DNA of 64,000 nt from Pseudomonas sp. IAC-BECa141 (GCF_020544405.1 NZ_CP065410.1:1178001-1242000), one strand, 5' to 3'; positions 8,495 through 16,736 are shown, counted from the stretch's first letter. Made by a program: numbers and translations. The notes: a model not told the origin generated them from the sequence alone.

Positions 8495-10204
8495 ATGCGT
8501 ATCGATCCTCGCCCGTTGCCCGCCACTCTGCCGTTTCTCGGTGAACTGCCACCCCTGTTGACCCGCCTGTACGCGGCGCGGGGCGTGCAGTCCGAGGCGG
8601 AGCTGGACAAGAGCCTGGCGCGGCTGATCCCGTTCCAGCAGCTCAAAGGGATCGATGCGGCGGTGGACCTGTTGGTGACAGCGCTGGAGCAGCGTCAGCG
8701 GATCCTGATCGTCGGCGACTTCGACGCCGACGGCGCGACGGCCAGTACCGTCGGCGTGCTCGGCTTGCGCCTGCTGGGCGCGGCGCACGTCGATTATCTG
8801 GTGCCGAACCGCTTCGAATACGGCTACGGCCTGACGCCGGAAATCGTCGAAGTCGCGATGACCCGCGAGCCGCAACTGTTGATCACCGTTGATAACGGTA
8901 TTTCCAGCGTTGAAGGTGTGGCGGCCGCGAAACGTCACGGTCTGAAGGTCTTGATCACCGACCACCACTTGCCCGGCGACGAACTGCCGCTGGCCGATGC
9001 ACTGGTCAATCCGAACCAGCCCGGCTGCGAGTTCCCGAGCAAGGCGCTGGCCGGTGTCGGGGTGATTTTTTACGTGTTGATGGCCTTGCGTGCGCGCCTG
9101 CGCAGCCTTGGCTGGTACGAGAGCAAACCACAACCGAACATCGGCGAACTGCTGGATCTGGTGGCGTTGGGCAGCGTTGCCGACGTGGTGCCGCTGGATG
9201 CCAACAACCGGATTCTGGTGCATCAGGGCCTGGAGCGGATTCGCGCCGGGCGTGCGCGGCCGGGAATCAAGGCCATCCTGGAAGTGGCCAAGCGTGAAGC
9301 CTCGCGCATCACGTCGACCGACCTCGGTTTCATCGTCGGCCCGCGCCTGAACGCAGCAGGGCGTCTGGATGACATGAGCCTGGGCATCGAGTGCCTGCTG
9401 ACCCACGACGCTGCGCTGGCCCGTGAGATGGCTGCGCAACTGGACGGCATGAACCAGGATCGCAAATCCATCGAGCAAGGCATGCAGCGCGAGGCGCTGG
9501 CCCAGCTCAAGGACTTGCCGGTCGAGTCGATGCCTTTCGGTCTTTGCCTGTTCGATCCGGAATGGCACCAAGGTGTCATCGGCATTCTGGCGTCGCGGAT
9601 GAAAGAGCGGTATTTCCGCCCGACCATCGCCTTCGCCGATGCAGGCGATGGTTTGCTCAAGGGCTCGGGGCGCTCGGTGCAGGGTTTCCATATCCGTGAT
9701 GCGCTGAGCGTGGTTGCGGCGCAACATCCGGACCTGATCGCGAAGTACGGTGGCCACGCGATGGCGGCCGGCTTGACCTTGCGGCAGGAGAATTTTCCGT
9801 TGTTTGCCGAGGCATTCGACGCCGAAGTGCGTAGGCAACTTCGCGAAGAAGACCTGACCGGGCGCCTGCTGTCAGATGGCACATTGGCGGTCGAGGAGTT
9901 TCATCTGGAACTGGCCCGCGCCCTGCGCCACGCCGGGCCGTGGGGCCAGCATTTTCCGGAGCCGCTGTTCCACGGCGTGTTTCAGTTGGTCGAGCAGCGG
10001 GTGGTCGGCGAGCGGCATCTCAAAGTGGTGCTGAAAACCGAATGCGGTTCGGTGAAGCTTGATGGCATCGCGTTCGGCATTGATCGCGATATCTGGCCGA
10101 ACCCGACGGTCAAATGGGTCGAACTGGCCTACAAACTCGATCTCAACGAGTTTCGCGGCAATGAAACCGTGCAGTTGATGATTGCCCACATCGAGCCGCG
10201 CTAA
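8495..10204 (+). CDS. recJ: Single-stranded-DNA-specific exonuclease RecJ
   Basis: 569 residues, the usual length. RecJ is the 5'-3' single-strand exonuclease of RecF recombination, base-excision and mismatch repair. DHH-superfamily metal motifs are visible: DFDADG at 75-80, VDNG at about 132-135, and DHH at 156-158. The DHHA1 domain holds GRSVQGFHIRDAL and KYGGHAMAAGLTL, and a C-terminal OB fold follows. It begins 54 bases after yaeQ. Confidence 0.96.
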   Translation: MRIDPRPLPATLPFLGELPPLLTRLYAARGVQSEAELDKSLARLIPFQQLKGIDAAVDLLVTALEQRQRILIVGDFDADGATASTVGVLGLRLLGAAHVDYLVPNRFEYGYGLTPEIVEVAMTREPQLLITVDNGISSVEGVAAAKRHGLKVLITDHHLPGDELPLADALVNPNQPGCEFPSKALAGVGVIFYVLMALRARLRSLGWYESKPQPNIGELLDLVALGSVADVVPLDANNRILVHQGLERIRAGRARPGIKAILEVAKREASRITSTDLGFIVGPRLNAAGRLDDMSLGIECLLTHDAALAREMAAQLDGMNQDRKSIEQGMQREALAQLKDLPVESMPFGLCLFDPEWHQGVIGILASRMKERYFRPTIAFADAGDGLLKGSGRSVQGFHIRDALSVVAAQHPDLIAKYGGHAMAAGLTLRQENFPLFAEAFDAEVRRQLREEDLTGRLLSDGTLAVEEFHLELARALRHAGPWGQHFPEPLFHGVFQLVEQRVVGERHLKVVLKTECGSVKLDGIAFGIDRDIWPNPTVKWVELAYKLDLNEFRGNETVQLMIAHIEPR

Positions 10205-10437
10205 AGCTCATTGCGCCCTTTACTGAAGGGGCGCAGGCAATCTTCAATTGTGCTGTTTCATTTCTGAACCCTCCCTCATCCCCGGATGTCGACTAGGCTC
10301 TAAGCACTGCTTGATTGGCCTTGTGACGTCTTGTCGAATTTTTTGCCCGCGGGGGCGGGTGCTGCACCTTTTTCCTGTCACTCGTCGACTTTTCAAACAG
10401 AACCCTGGAGCCTGCCCACTGAATTGAGAGGTGCCCC

Positions 10438-11544
10438 ATGAGTCTGCTGCTTGAACCCTTTACCCTTCGCCAACTGACCCTGTCCAACCGCATCGCCGTG
10501 TCGCCCATGTGCCAGTATTCCAGCGTTGATGGCCTGGCCAACGACTGGCATCTGGTGCACCTCGGCAGCCGTGCCGTGGGGGGCGCTGGCCTGGTATTCA
10601 CCGAAGCCACGGCGATCACGGCCGACGGGCGGATCACCGCCGAAGACCTGGGCCTGTGGAACGACGAACAGATCGCACCGCTGCAACGCATCACCCGTTT
10701 CATCAACGCCCAGGGCGCAGTGGCCGGCATTCAACTGGCCCACGCCGGGCGCAAGGCCAGCACCCATCGGCCATGGATCGGCAAGCATGGCAGCGTCAAA
10801 CCGGAGGATGGTGGCTGGACGCCGGTCGGGCCGTCCCCGATTGCCTTTGATCCGCAACACACCCAGCCGAAACAACTGGATGAAGGGCAGATCGCCCAGG
10901 TCATTCAGGACTTTGTGGCAGCGGCCAAACGCGCGCTGACCGCCGGTTTCAGTGTGGTCGAGGTGCATGCGGCGCACGGTTATCTCCTGCACCAGTTCCT
11001 TTCACCATTGAGTAACCAGCGCCGCGATCAGTACGGAAGTTCGTTCGAAAACCGCATTCGTCTGGTGCTGCAAGTGACCGAAGCGGTGCGTGGGGTGTGG
11101 CCGGAGGAATTGCCGGTGTTTGTGCGTCTGTCGGCTACCGACTGGGTCGAGGACGGCTGGAACCCGGATGAAACCGTAGAGCTGGCGCGACGCCTGAAAG
11201 CCTTGGGCGCTGACCTGATCGACGTGTCATCGGGCGGCACGGCGGCCAACGCCGAAATCCCCGTGGGGCCGGGTTATCAGACGCGCTTCGCCGAGCGGGT
11301 ACGCAAGGAGTCAGGTATCGCCACCGGCACCGTGGGAATGATTACCGAGCCTGCGCAAGCCGAGCACATTTTGCGAACCTGTCAGGCCGACATCATTTTC
11401 CTCGCCCGTGAGTTGCTGCGTGATCCGTACTGGCCACTGCATGCCGACGATGACCTGGGCGGACGCAAAGCAGTGTGGCCGGCGCAGTATCAACGTGCGA
11501 CCCATCGGGATCAGCCGATTCACGAGTCTGATCTGCGGGATTGA
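10438..11544 (+). CDS. NADH:flavin oxidoreductase of the old yellow enzyme family (XenA/YqjM-like)
   Basis: 368-residue FMN-dependent ene-reductase that reduces activated C=C bonds and some nitro compounds or nitrate esters. The start SLLLEPFTLRQLTLSNRIAVSPMCQYSS, with cysteine in PMCQY, and the QLAHAGRKAST segment mark the XenA/YqjM class. HAAHGYLLHQFLSP carries the His pair that binds substrate, and NQRRDQYGSSFENR is the family signature. ATG at 10438 has AGAGGTG just upstream. It is monocistronic and ends at the hairpin at 11570. Confidence 0.88.
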   Translation: MSLLLEPFTLRQLTLSNRIAVSPMCQYSSVDGLANDWHLVHLGSRAVGGAGLVFTEATAITADGRITAEDLGLWNDEQIAPLQRITRFINAQGAVAGIQLAHAGRKASTHRPWIGKHGSVKPEDGGWTPVGPSPIAFDPQHTQPKQLDEGQIAQVIQDFVAAAKRALTAGFSVVEVHAAHGYLLHQFLSPLSNQRRDQYGSSFENRIRLVLQVTEAVRGVWPEELPVFVRLSATDWVEDGWNPDETVELARRLKALGADLIDVSSGGTAANAEIPVGPGYQTRFAERVRKESGIATGTVGMITEPAQAEHILRTCQADIIFLARELLRDPYWPLHADDDLGGRKAVWPAQYQRATHRDQPIHESDLRD

Positions 11545-11569
11545 TTCCGGCCTGTCGCAAAGCCTATAA

Positions 11570-11597
11570 AACCCGCCATTGAACCGGCGGGTTTTTT
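11570..11597 (+). terminator. Intrinsic terminator after the old yellow enzyme gene
   Basis: AACCCGCC at 11570-11577 and GGCGGGTT at 11586-11593 form an 8-pair stem followed by TTTT. Confidence 0.88.
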
Positions 11598-11635
11598 CTT
11601 GTCTGTCGTTTGGAATTGCAAAGGAATGGATCGCA

Positions 11636-12169
11636 ATGTTGATCGAACGAGCGCTGACTGAATCGGACTTGCCGCGGCTGGCGCTGATCGACCGCAGCGA
11701 GTTAGTCGAGGAATGCTATCGCGTGGAAAACGGTGAGTTGATTCTGTATCCGGCGCGTTTCGACATGCGCGGATGGCCCGAAGGCGAGGCGGAGGAGAAT
11801 GCGCGGGTATTGGAAAAGTGCTGGCGCAGTGGCGGGTGGCTACACGGGATTTTCGATGGCGAAACACTGGTGGCTGCGGTGGTTGTGGATAACCGGGTTA
11901 TTCACAATCAGGGCCTGAACATGCGGCAGTTGAAGTTTCTGCACATCAGCCGTGTCTGGCGGGGGCATGGATTGGGCGGGCGATTGTTTGCCCTGGCTTG
12001 CGCCCATGGCCGAGAGGTTGGCGCCGAGGCGTTGTACGTCTCGGCGACCGAGTCGCGCAATACCGTGGAGTTCTATCAGCGCCAGGGTTGCCGGTTGCTG
12101 GCGCAACCGGATCCCGAACTGTTTGCACTCGAACCTCACGATATCCACTTTTACTGTCGCCTGGGCTGA
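11636..12169 (+). CDS. GNAT family N-acetyltransferase
   Basis: 177 residues. The acetyl-CoA binding motif A is seen as LHISRVWRGHGLGGRLFALA, followed by the helix containing YVSATESRNTVEFYQRQGC, typical of GNAT enzymes. The substrate is unknown. ATG at 11636 is used because the open frame upstream crosses the preceding terminator; AAAGGA lies about 12 bases upstream. It is a single gene flanked by REP-like sequence on its 3' side. Confidence 0.82.
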   Translation: MLIERALTESDLPRLALIDRSELVEECYRVENGELILYPARFDMRGWPEGEAEENARVLEKCWRSGGWLHGIFDGETLVAAVVVDNRVIHNQGLNMRQLKFLHISRVWRGHGLGGRLFALACAHGREVGAEALYVSATESRNTVEFYQRQGCRLLAQPDPELFALEPHDIHFYCRLG

Positions 12170-12172
12170 CGC

Positions 12173-12265
12173 TCTCGAAAGCGAGCTCCCACAGGTTTTC
12201 GGTTGTACACAAACTCGGTGATCAATCGATATCCATGTGGGAGCTGGCTTGCCAGCGATGAGGCC
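12173..12265 (+). repeat. Degenerate REP pair (GGCTTGCCAGCGAT type)
   Basis: AGCGAGCTCCCACAGG on one side and, inverted, ATGTGGGAGCTGGCTTGCCAGCGATG on the other, in the gap between two convergent genes. It resembles Pseudomonas REP/REPIN elements but the left arm is truncated. Confidence 0.65.
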
Positions 12266-12286
12266 CGATCTGACGCTAGAGAATCA

Positions 12287-13915
12287 TCAAGGATACTTGC
12301 GCTTGTCCGGCGCCGGCGGGAAGTACTGGTACAACCAGGTCTCGCTCAACGTGCGGTCGTTGGTGCGGATGAACAGGCGAAGCTCCACCGGCTCCACGCT
12401 GTCGTTGGTCGGGTACCAGTCGAACAGGATCCGGTAACCCTTGATGTCATCCAGCACCAGCACGCTGAAGTCCTGCACCTTGCCGTTGGAGCAGGTCACC
12501 ACCGGCTCGATCCCGGTGCCCTGCGGCAGGCGATCCAGACCGCCACCGGTGAAGTCCACGGCAAAACGACGGGCCCAGACCGGCGGGTAATGCTCGCCCG
12601 GTGCCCAGCCTTCGACAAATCCACCCATGCCCGAACGGGTCGCATGAACCCGCGCCAGCGGCGTGCCGACCGGCGGCAGGGCGCTCCAGTAGAGCTTGTA
12701 GCCGTAGTTCAGCGAATCGCCGGCCGCCACCGGTTTCTTCGGCGTCCAGAATGCAACGATGTTGTCGAGGGTTTCGCCGGTTGTAGGAATTTCCAGCAGA
12801 TCGATAGAGCCTTCGCCCCACGCGGTTGTAGGTTCTACCCACAGGCTCGGACGTTTGCTGTACCAGTCGACGGTGTCCTGGTAGTTGGCGAATTCGTGGT
12901 CGGTCTGCACCAGACCGAAACCTTTCGGATCGGTGTCGGCGAAAGCGTTGAATTGCAGGGTCGCCGGGTTGTTCAGCGGACGGCAGATCCACTCGCCGTT
13001 ACCGCGCCACATGGCCAGACGATCCGAGTCGTGGATTTGCGGGTGAATGGTGTCGCACATCCGGCGCTCGTGGGTGCCGCAGCTGAACATGCTGGTCATC
13101 GGCGCGATGCCCAATTGCTCGATGGCGGTGCGGGCATTGATGTGGGCGTCGATCTCCATCACCACGCGCTCGGCCTGGCAATCGATGTCGAAGCGATAGG
13201 CGCCGGTCGCGCTCGGCGAGTCGAGCAGGGCGTAGACCACGAAGCGGGTCGCGTTCTGATCCGGGGTCTCGAACCAGAACTTGGTGAAGTCAGGGAATTC
13301 TTCGCGTTTCTTGGCGTAGGTGTCGACGGCCAGGCCACGGGCGGAGAGGCCATATTGGCCAGTGGCATCCACCGCGCGGAAGTAGCTGGCGCCGAGGAAC
13401 GACACCACGTCATGCCGATCCAGTTCCGGCGCCTTGAACAGCTTGAAGCCGGCAAAACCCAGGTCGCCCTTGAGCTGCTGGGTATCGACCGAAGTGTTTT
13501 CGTAGTTGAACAGCTGAGGGCGGAAATGCACCTCGCGCGCCATGCGCGTCTTGGGATCGACGCTGTACATGCGCACTGGTTGGCGGAAACCCATGCCGAC
13601 GTGGAAAAACTGCACATCGAGCTGACCCTTGTTTTCCTTCCACAGCGAATGCTCGCCGTCGTAGCGGATCGCGTTGAAGTTCTGCGGGGTCATGGTCGCC
13701 AGGGTCGGCGGCAGCACCTGTTTGGTGTCCTGATACGCGCTGCCGGCCAGTTGTTTGGCCTGGCGCTTCAGCGTTTCAAAGTCGAAGGCCTGGGCTTCAC
13801 CGTCGGCGGCACCGCCAGAGGCGGCCCAGGCGCGAGCAGCGAGCAGGCCCGAGGCGGATAGGCCGGTGTAAGCCGCAATGGCCATGGACGCTTTGAGCAA
13901 ATTCCTGCGGTGCAT
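12287..13915 (-). CDS. opgD: Glucan biosynthesis protein D, periplasmic
   Basis: 542 residues from [13 protein letters not shown]. The twin-arginine motif RRNLLKA followed by a hydrophobic stretch ([19 protein letters not shown]) predicts Tat export of the folded protein. It belongs to the OpgG/OpgD family: [15 protein letters not shown] at the start of the mature part, then the beta-sandwich glucan-binding region. OpgD trims or modifies the backbone of osmoregulated periplasmic glucans made by OpgGH; opgGH is not in this window. The start at 13915 places the Tat motif at the very N-terminus. Confidence 0.93.
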   Translation of the reverse strand: MHRRNLLKASMAIAAYTGLSASGLLAARAWAASGGAADGEAQAFDFETLKRQAKQLAGSAYQDTKQVLPPTLATMTPQNFNAIRYDGEHSLWKENKGQLDVQFFHVGMGFRQPVRMYSVDPKTRMAREVHFRPQLFNYENTSVDTQQLKGDLGFAGFKLFKAPELDRHDVVSFLGASYFRAVDATGQYGLSARGLAVDTYAKKREEFPDFTKFWFETPDQNATRFVVYALLDSPSATGAYRFDIDCQAERVVMEIDAHINARTAIEQLGIAPMTSMFSCGTHERRMCDTIHPQIHDSDRLAMWRGNGEWICRPLNNPATLQFNAFADTDPKGFGLVQTDHEFANYQDTVDWYSKRPSLWVEPTTAWGEGSIDLLEIPTTGETLDNIVAFWTPKKPVAAGDSLNYGYKLYWSALPPVGTPLARVHATRSGMGGFVEGWAPGEHYPPVWARRFAVDFTGGGLDRLPQGTGIEPVVTCSNGKVQDFSVLVLDDIKGYRILFDWYPTNDSVEPVELRLFIRTNDRTLSETWLYQYFPPAPDKRKYP

Positions 13916-14317
13916 AGATACAACCTGTCGTGGACAATCCCGCGCCCTTCCTGGCACGTACTGGATCAGAAATTACGGTTCGGACAAGCCTTCGGCCAAA
14001 CGCTACGGACTAGTAACAGATGCGCGCTAGCTTAATCCGTTCGCTGATTTTGCAAAATTCCCTGATAGCACGGCGCTAGCCTCTCAATGAAACAAGACGT
14101 TACGGTTACTTATCCCACAGCCTTTTCTGATTTATAGGGCATATCTGCTTTTTTCGACTAATTACTCTAAAAACAGCTTTTCAGCGCCGATTTAATTTCT
14201 ATTCTATGGGCATCGCCGGTCATGACCCATCCGACCGGCAGGGCTCAAATCGCTGCTTAAGGAGCGGGGCGATGCGGTTTTCGAAAATTTCTGACGTACT
14301 GGAAAAGGACATCGTCC
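13916..14317. other. Intergenic stretch upstream of opgD, A+T-richer
   Basis: About 400 bases without a convincing gene. It is visibly A+T-richer than its neighbours (for example TTTATAGGGCATATCTGC and TAATTTCTATTCTATGG) and should hold the opgD promoter. An open frame from 14206 lacks family features and a ribosome-binding site and was not called. It marks the left border of the accessory pocket up to 16.7 kb. Confidence 0.5.
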
Positions 14318-14503
14318 ATGACAAAAGGACAAGGCATCACCGAAATGTTGGGCATCTTTCCCTGCCTCACCAACGTCCGGCGAAGACGCCGGCTCAGTCC
14401 TGATGAACTGAAACTGGTGGAGCGTTACCGCGAGTTGTCGGAGAGCGATCGGATTGCGATGCGGTATCTGGTGGATGCGATGAGGAGTGTTTCGCGGTTT
14501 TGA
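14318..14503 (+). CDS. Small protein resembling the tail of a phage-type repressor
   Basis: 61 residues starting MTKGQGITEMLGIFPCL, with an arginine-rich stretch (NVRRRRRLSP) and a helical tail (KLVERYRELSESDRIAMRYLVDAM) that resembles the linker after the HTH domain of XRE/CI-type repressors. AAGGAC lies about 8 bases before ATG. No DNA-binding domain is present, so it may be a remnant or a genuine small protein. It is followed by a strong terminator. The function is not known to me. Confidence 0.5.
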   Translation: MTKGQGITEMLGIFPCLTNVRRRRRLSPDELKLVERYRELSESDRIAMRYLVDAMRSVSRF

Positions 14504-14516
14504 AGTAAAAAACCAA

Positions 14517-14547
14517 AGGGGCGGACTGTGAAGTCCGCCCCTTTTTC
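14517..14547 (+). terminator. Bidirectional terminator between the small ORF and the Bro-N gene
   Basis: AGGGGCGGACT at 14517-14527 pairs with AGTCCGCCCCT at 14532-14542, followed by TTTTT. On the other strand the stem is followed by TTTGGTTTTTT, so it can end both converging transcripts. Confidence 0.88.
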
Positions 14548-14558
14548 ATTCTTGAGGT

Positions 14559-15044
14559 TTACCGGGGACGCTGTGCCAGCATCAACTCAGGCATGTCCCG
14601 CCATTTCACCCAGGCCTGTTGTTGCCAGTGGAGCAGCGGCACGGTGACGCCAGCCCAATGCACGGAGCTCAGGCTCGGGCAGGTTTCCGCTGTTGCTGAG
14701 CTGGTTTCCCGCAGGATGGGAATGACTTCATTACTCAGCCATTGGCGCAGGTTGCGGTTTTCCGGGATGAAATGGTGAACCAGCAGCGCGTACATGCCGG
14801 ATTCGCTGACCATTGGCGTCTCGACAACTTTGCCGTACTTGCGCAGGCGGACGGTGCGGCGTTGGTCGGGGTCGAGTTTGAGCGTGACGCGTGAGTTCAA
14901 GGGATGGCCCATCATGCGGCCGAGATCCTGAGCGCAGAACCAGGCTTGGTGATCGAGTAGGAGAGCGTGGAGGAAGCGGTTGTGGCGGGTGAATACGGTG
15001 GGAGTGAAATATTCAGTATTTGGAATGTGAGTAGGTGCTGGCAT
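14559..15044 (-). CDS. Bro-N domain antirepressor-like protein (Ant type)
   Basis: 161 residues. The N-terminal Bro-N domain shows VFTRHNRFLHALLLDHQAW then FCAQDLGRMMGHPLN, then RRTVRLRKYGKVVETPMVSESG and LLVHHFIPENRNLRQWLSNEVIPILRE, which closes the domain. Phage Ant/KilA-related antirepressors carry this DNA-binding module with a longer C-terminal part; here only about 50 residues follow. The ribosome-binding site GGAAG (15056-15052 on this strand) lies 7 bases before ATG and falls inside a segment complementary to the upstream RNA at 15098-15182. It is probably a domesticated prophage relic under antisense control. Confidence 0.85.
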   Translation of the reverse strand: MPAPTHIPNTEYFTPTVFTRHNRFLHALLLDHQAWFCAQDLGRMMGHPLNSRVTLKLDPDQRRTVRLRKYGKVVETPMVSESGMYALLVHHFIPENRNLRQWLSNEVIPILRETSSATAETCPSLSSVHWAGVTVPLLHWQQQAWVKWRDMPELMLAQRPR

Positions 15045-15051
15045 GAGATGA

Positions 15052-15105
15052 CTTCCGTTTCGAGTAGGAAAGTCGCCACCAACTCTTCGAAAAGTTGGGT
15101 GGCGA
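15052..15105 (-). promoter_or_regulatory. Target region of the antisense RNA, covering the Bro-N ribosome-binding site
   Basis: Reading toward the gene, a GTTGGTGGCGA segment (15083-15073) is complementary to TCGCCACCCAAC (15105-15094) at the 3' end of the RNA, with a one-base bulge. TCGAAACGGAA (15063-15053) is an exact complement of TTCCGTTTCGA (15150-15140) inside the RNA. The second site overlaps GGAAG, so pairing would block translation. This is the a/a', b/b' layout known from the P1/P7 c4-ant system. Confidence 0.6.
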
Positions 15106-15182
15106 ACCGAGTGGCGTTCGAAGTCGGGTTACTTCCCTGTCGAAACGGAAAAGGCGGAAGGCCCGCGCCACACGGCCCGCCA
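15098..15182 (-). ncRNA. C4-type antisense RNA upstream of the Bro-N antirepressor
   Basis: About 85 nt beginning TGGCGGGCCGTGTGG and ending CGGTTCGCCACC, the hallmark ends of C4 antisense RNAs of P1/P7 and many prophages. The outer stem is TGGCG (15182-15178) with CGCCA (15104-15100); the inner stem is GTGGCG (15171-15166) with CGCCAC (15116-15111), enclosing small hairpins. Two segments are complementary to the leader of the Bro-N gene. C4 RNA is cut from the same transcript as ant and represses its translation. The ends are approximate; a covariance-model search (Rfam C4) would decide. Confidence 0.68.
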
Positions 15183-15530
15183 TAACGCAGAACTGAAGTT
15201 GCAAAGCAGCCGCAGTTCAATGGGGGCACGCAAGCACCGTTTTGACAGATTTCCGGCTTCGACCCCGGGCCGCTGATTGGGCAGCGACGGGACAAAGCCT
15301 ATCGGTCAGGCGCTAGCGGCGCCAAGTCTACGCTGTGGACGCGTAGCGTAGGAAATGTGGCTTCTTCTTGAAGCCTGCATCTGTAGGAAATGCCTGTTTT
15401 TGTATGGCGGTCAGCCAGACTGCACCTGAAGCGTGATTTTTCCTTTATTTATTTGAATCTCAGTCATCCCCCGGGTGCTCGGCCCTTGGTCGCAGGGCTT
15501 AAAGGATTTTTGTGAATAATGGAGAATTCA
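15183..15530. other. Non-coding stretch between the C4-like RNA and the phosphoribosyltransferase gene
   Basis: About 350 bases with no convincing gene; overlapping open frames on the minus strand are shadows of the structured region. It should hold two divergent promoters. Visible hairpins are GGCGC/GCGCC at 15309-15323 and CTACGC/GCGTAG at 15328-15346. The last 130 bases become A+T-rich toward the phosphoribosyltransferase start. Confidence 0.45.
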
Positions 15531-16112
15531 ATGAAGGTGTCCCTCAAACAGATCAACGGCCCATGGGATCAGGGATGGGTACTGGACAAGCACATGGTAA
15601 GTAGTACCTTTCTCGGCAACGATGATCGCGGACACCCATGTTTCGATAATCAGCGCACAGAGATTGGTGAGGCGACCTACCAGCTCAAATACCAGAAGGA
15701 TTGGACTCAGGTCGGCCCACTGGCCCAAGCGGTAGCGACAAATGTGTTCCCTATGTTGGATCAAGTAGGATTTGTGCTGCCCATGCCTGCTTCAAATATC
15801 CGTCAGCGACAACCGGTAACTGAGGTCGCTCTGGAGTTGGGGCGAATTGTCAGGCGGCCGGTTTTCTCGGATTTGCTTCGAAAAGCGACTACGGGAAAGT
15901 CACTCAAGGATTTGCACTCCAAAGCAGACAAGGTTGCTGCGATTGGAAACAGTTTTAGCGTCAATGACGAAATTACGACAGAGGGATGCTGGAATGTTTT
16001 GGTCGTAGATGATTTGTTTGACAGCGGAGCGTCGATGGACGCGGCTTGTGCTGTCTTGCGTGAATATCCGAAGGTGGGGAAGATCTACGTAGCGGCGCTA
16101 ACCTGGAAGTGA
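15531..16112 (+). CDS. ComF-like phosphoribosyltransferase, probable ShosT-type toxin of a two-gene defence module
   Basis: 193 residues. The PRPP-binding loop of type I phosphoribosyltransferases is at 156-168 (VLVVDDLFDSGAS). The upstream half follows the ComFC pattern: LPMPASNIRQRQPVTEVA at 83-100, a KATTGKSLKDL segment at 118-128, then GNSFSV before the loop. It lacks the N-terminal zinc finger of ComF and no competence genes are near. ATG at 15531 is preferred (GGAG 6 bases upstream) over ATG at 15519. The next gene, a SLOG protein, starts 6 bases after the stop codon. The phosphoribosyltransferase-then-DprA-like order is that of ShosTA. Two sampled 60-base lines of the pair give 31 and 24 G+C, lower than the flanks, suggesting transfer. 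Confidence 0.72.
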   Translation: MKVSLKQINGPWDQGWVLDKHMVSSTFLGNDDRGHPCFDNQRTEIGEATYQLKYQKDWTQVGPLAQAVATNVFPMLDQVGFVLPMPASNIRQRQPVTEVALELGRIVRRPVFSDLLRKATTGKSLKDLHSKADKVAAIGNSFSVNDEITTEGCWNVLVVDDLFDSGASMDAACAVLREYPKVGKIYVAALTWK

Positions 16113-16117
16113 ATTCA

Positions 16118-16675
16118 ATGACGACTGTATTTATTGCTGGCTCTATCAATATCAAGAACCTTGATCCGAAGGTTAAGGAGCGTATCAGTAATATCGTTGC
16201 GTCTGAATTCGAGGTGGTCGTTGGTGATGCAGGTGGCGCCGATACCTCCATTCAGGAGTATCTGCTGAGTCTCGAACGATCCAGAACCACTGTGTTCTGT
16301 AGCGGTCCGGCGCCGCGTAACAACCTCGGACAGTGGCCCGCCAGAACAGTGGACTCCAAACATTCCAAAGGATCGAGGGCTTTCTTCACCGAGAAAGACG
16401 TGGTGATGGCCGAAGCTGCTGACTACGGATTGATGATATGGGATGCGAAGAGCACCGGTACGCTCAGCAACGTCATAGAACTGCTGTCTAGAAAGAAGAA
16501 GTCCCTTGTCTTCGTCAACAAGGAGAAGGAATTCAAAGTGGTGGGAGACGTCAATCAGCTCGAAGAGTTGATTGCATTCATGTCTGATCACGCCAAGCAA
16601 AAAGCCAACGAAAAAATCAAATTGTTCGATCGTATTTCCTCGCTGAAATACGATCAGTGCGAACTTTTGTTTTGA
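16118..16675 (+). CDS. SLOG/DprA-like Rossmann protein, probable ShosA-type antitoxin partner
   Basis: 185 residues with the SLOG-superfamily pattern: strand and turn TTVFIAGSI at 2-10, VVVGDAGGADTSIQEYL at 33-49 with the G-A-D motif, and DYGLMIWDAKSTGTLSNVIELL at 102-123, the second nucleotide-binding segment. SLOG domains bind or cleave nucleotide-derived ligands; DprA is a relative. The charged helical tail (residues 145-175) is outside the core. ATG at 16118 has GGAAG 9 bases upstream; a GTG at 16109 overlaps the previous stop. It is translationally linked to the phosphoribosyltransferase. The antitoxin role is inferred from arrangement only. Confidence 0.7.
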   Translation: MTTVFIAGSINIKNLDPKVKERISNIVASEFEVVVGDAGGADTSIQEYLLSLERSRTTVFCSGPAPRNNLGQWPARTVDSKHSKGSRAFFTEKDVVMAEAADYGLMIWDAKSTGTLSNVIELLSRKKKSLVFVNKEKEFKVVGDVNQLEELIAFMSDHAKQKANEKIKLFDRISSLKYDQCELLF

Positions 16676-16698
16676 TGTTTTGCGTCGGCTTTCTTGAA

Positions 16699-16736
16699 CC
16701 CCGGCACTCTATCGGTGCCGGGGCCAAACGTTTTTA
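16699..16736 (+). terminator. Probable terminator after the two-gene module
   Basis: CCCCGGCAC at 16699-16707 and GTGCCGGGG at 16715-16723, a 9-pair stem, followed after 7 bases by TTTTT. It separates the module from the convergent permease gene. Confidence 0.65.

Noticed and set aside
12203..13861. Long plus-strand open frame opposite opgD, and similar long frames opposite ppc (47094-49499), prfB-lysS (36465-38924), recJ (7883-9838) and mexK (58541-60490)
   Set aside because: They are antisense shadows in high G+C DNA. The opposite strand encodes recognised proteins, and the shadow translations have no domain, start site or family resemblance.
15053..15150. A retron or other reverse-transcriptase-linked structured RNA
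   Set aside because: No reverse transcriptase gene is present. The complementarity between the RNA and the Bro-N leader fits a C4 antisense RNA better.
14912..15295. Cysteine-rich minus-strand open frame running over the C4-like RNA
   Set aside because: It overlaps the Bro-N start and the structured RNA; its sequence follows from the stems, and no ribosome-binding site or family supports it.
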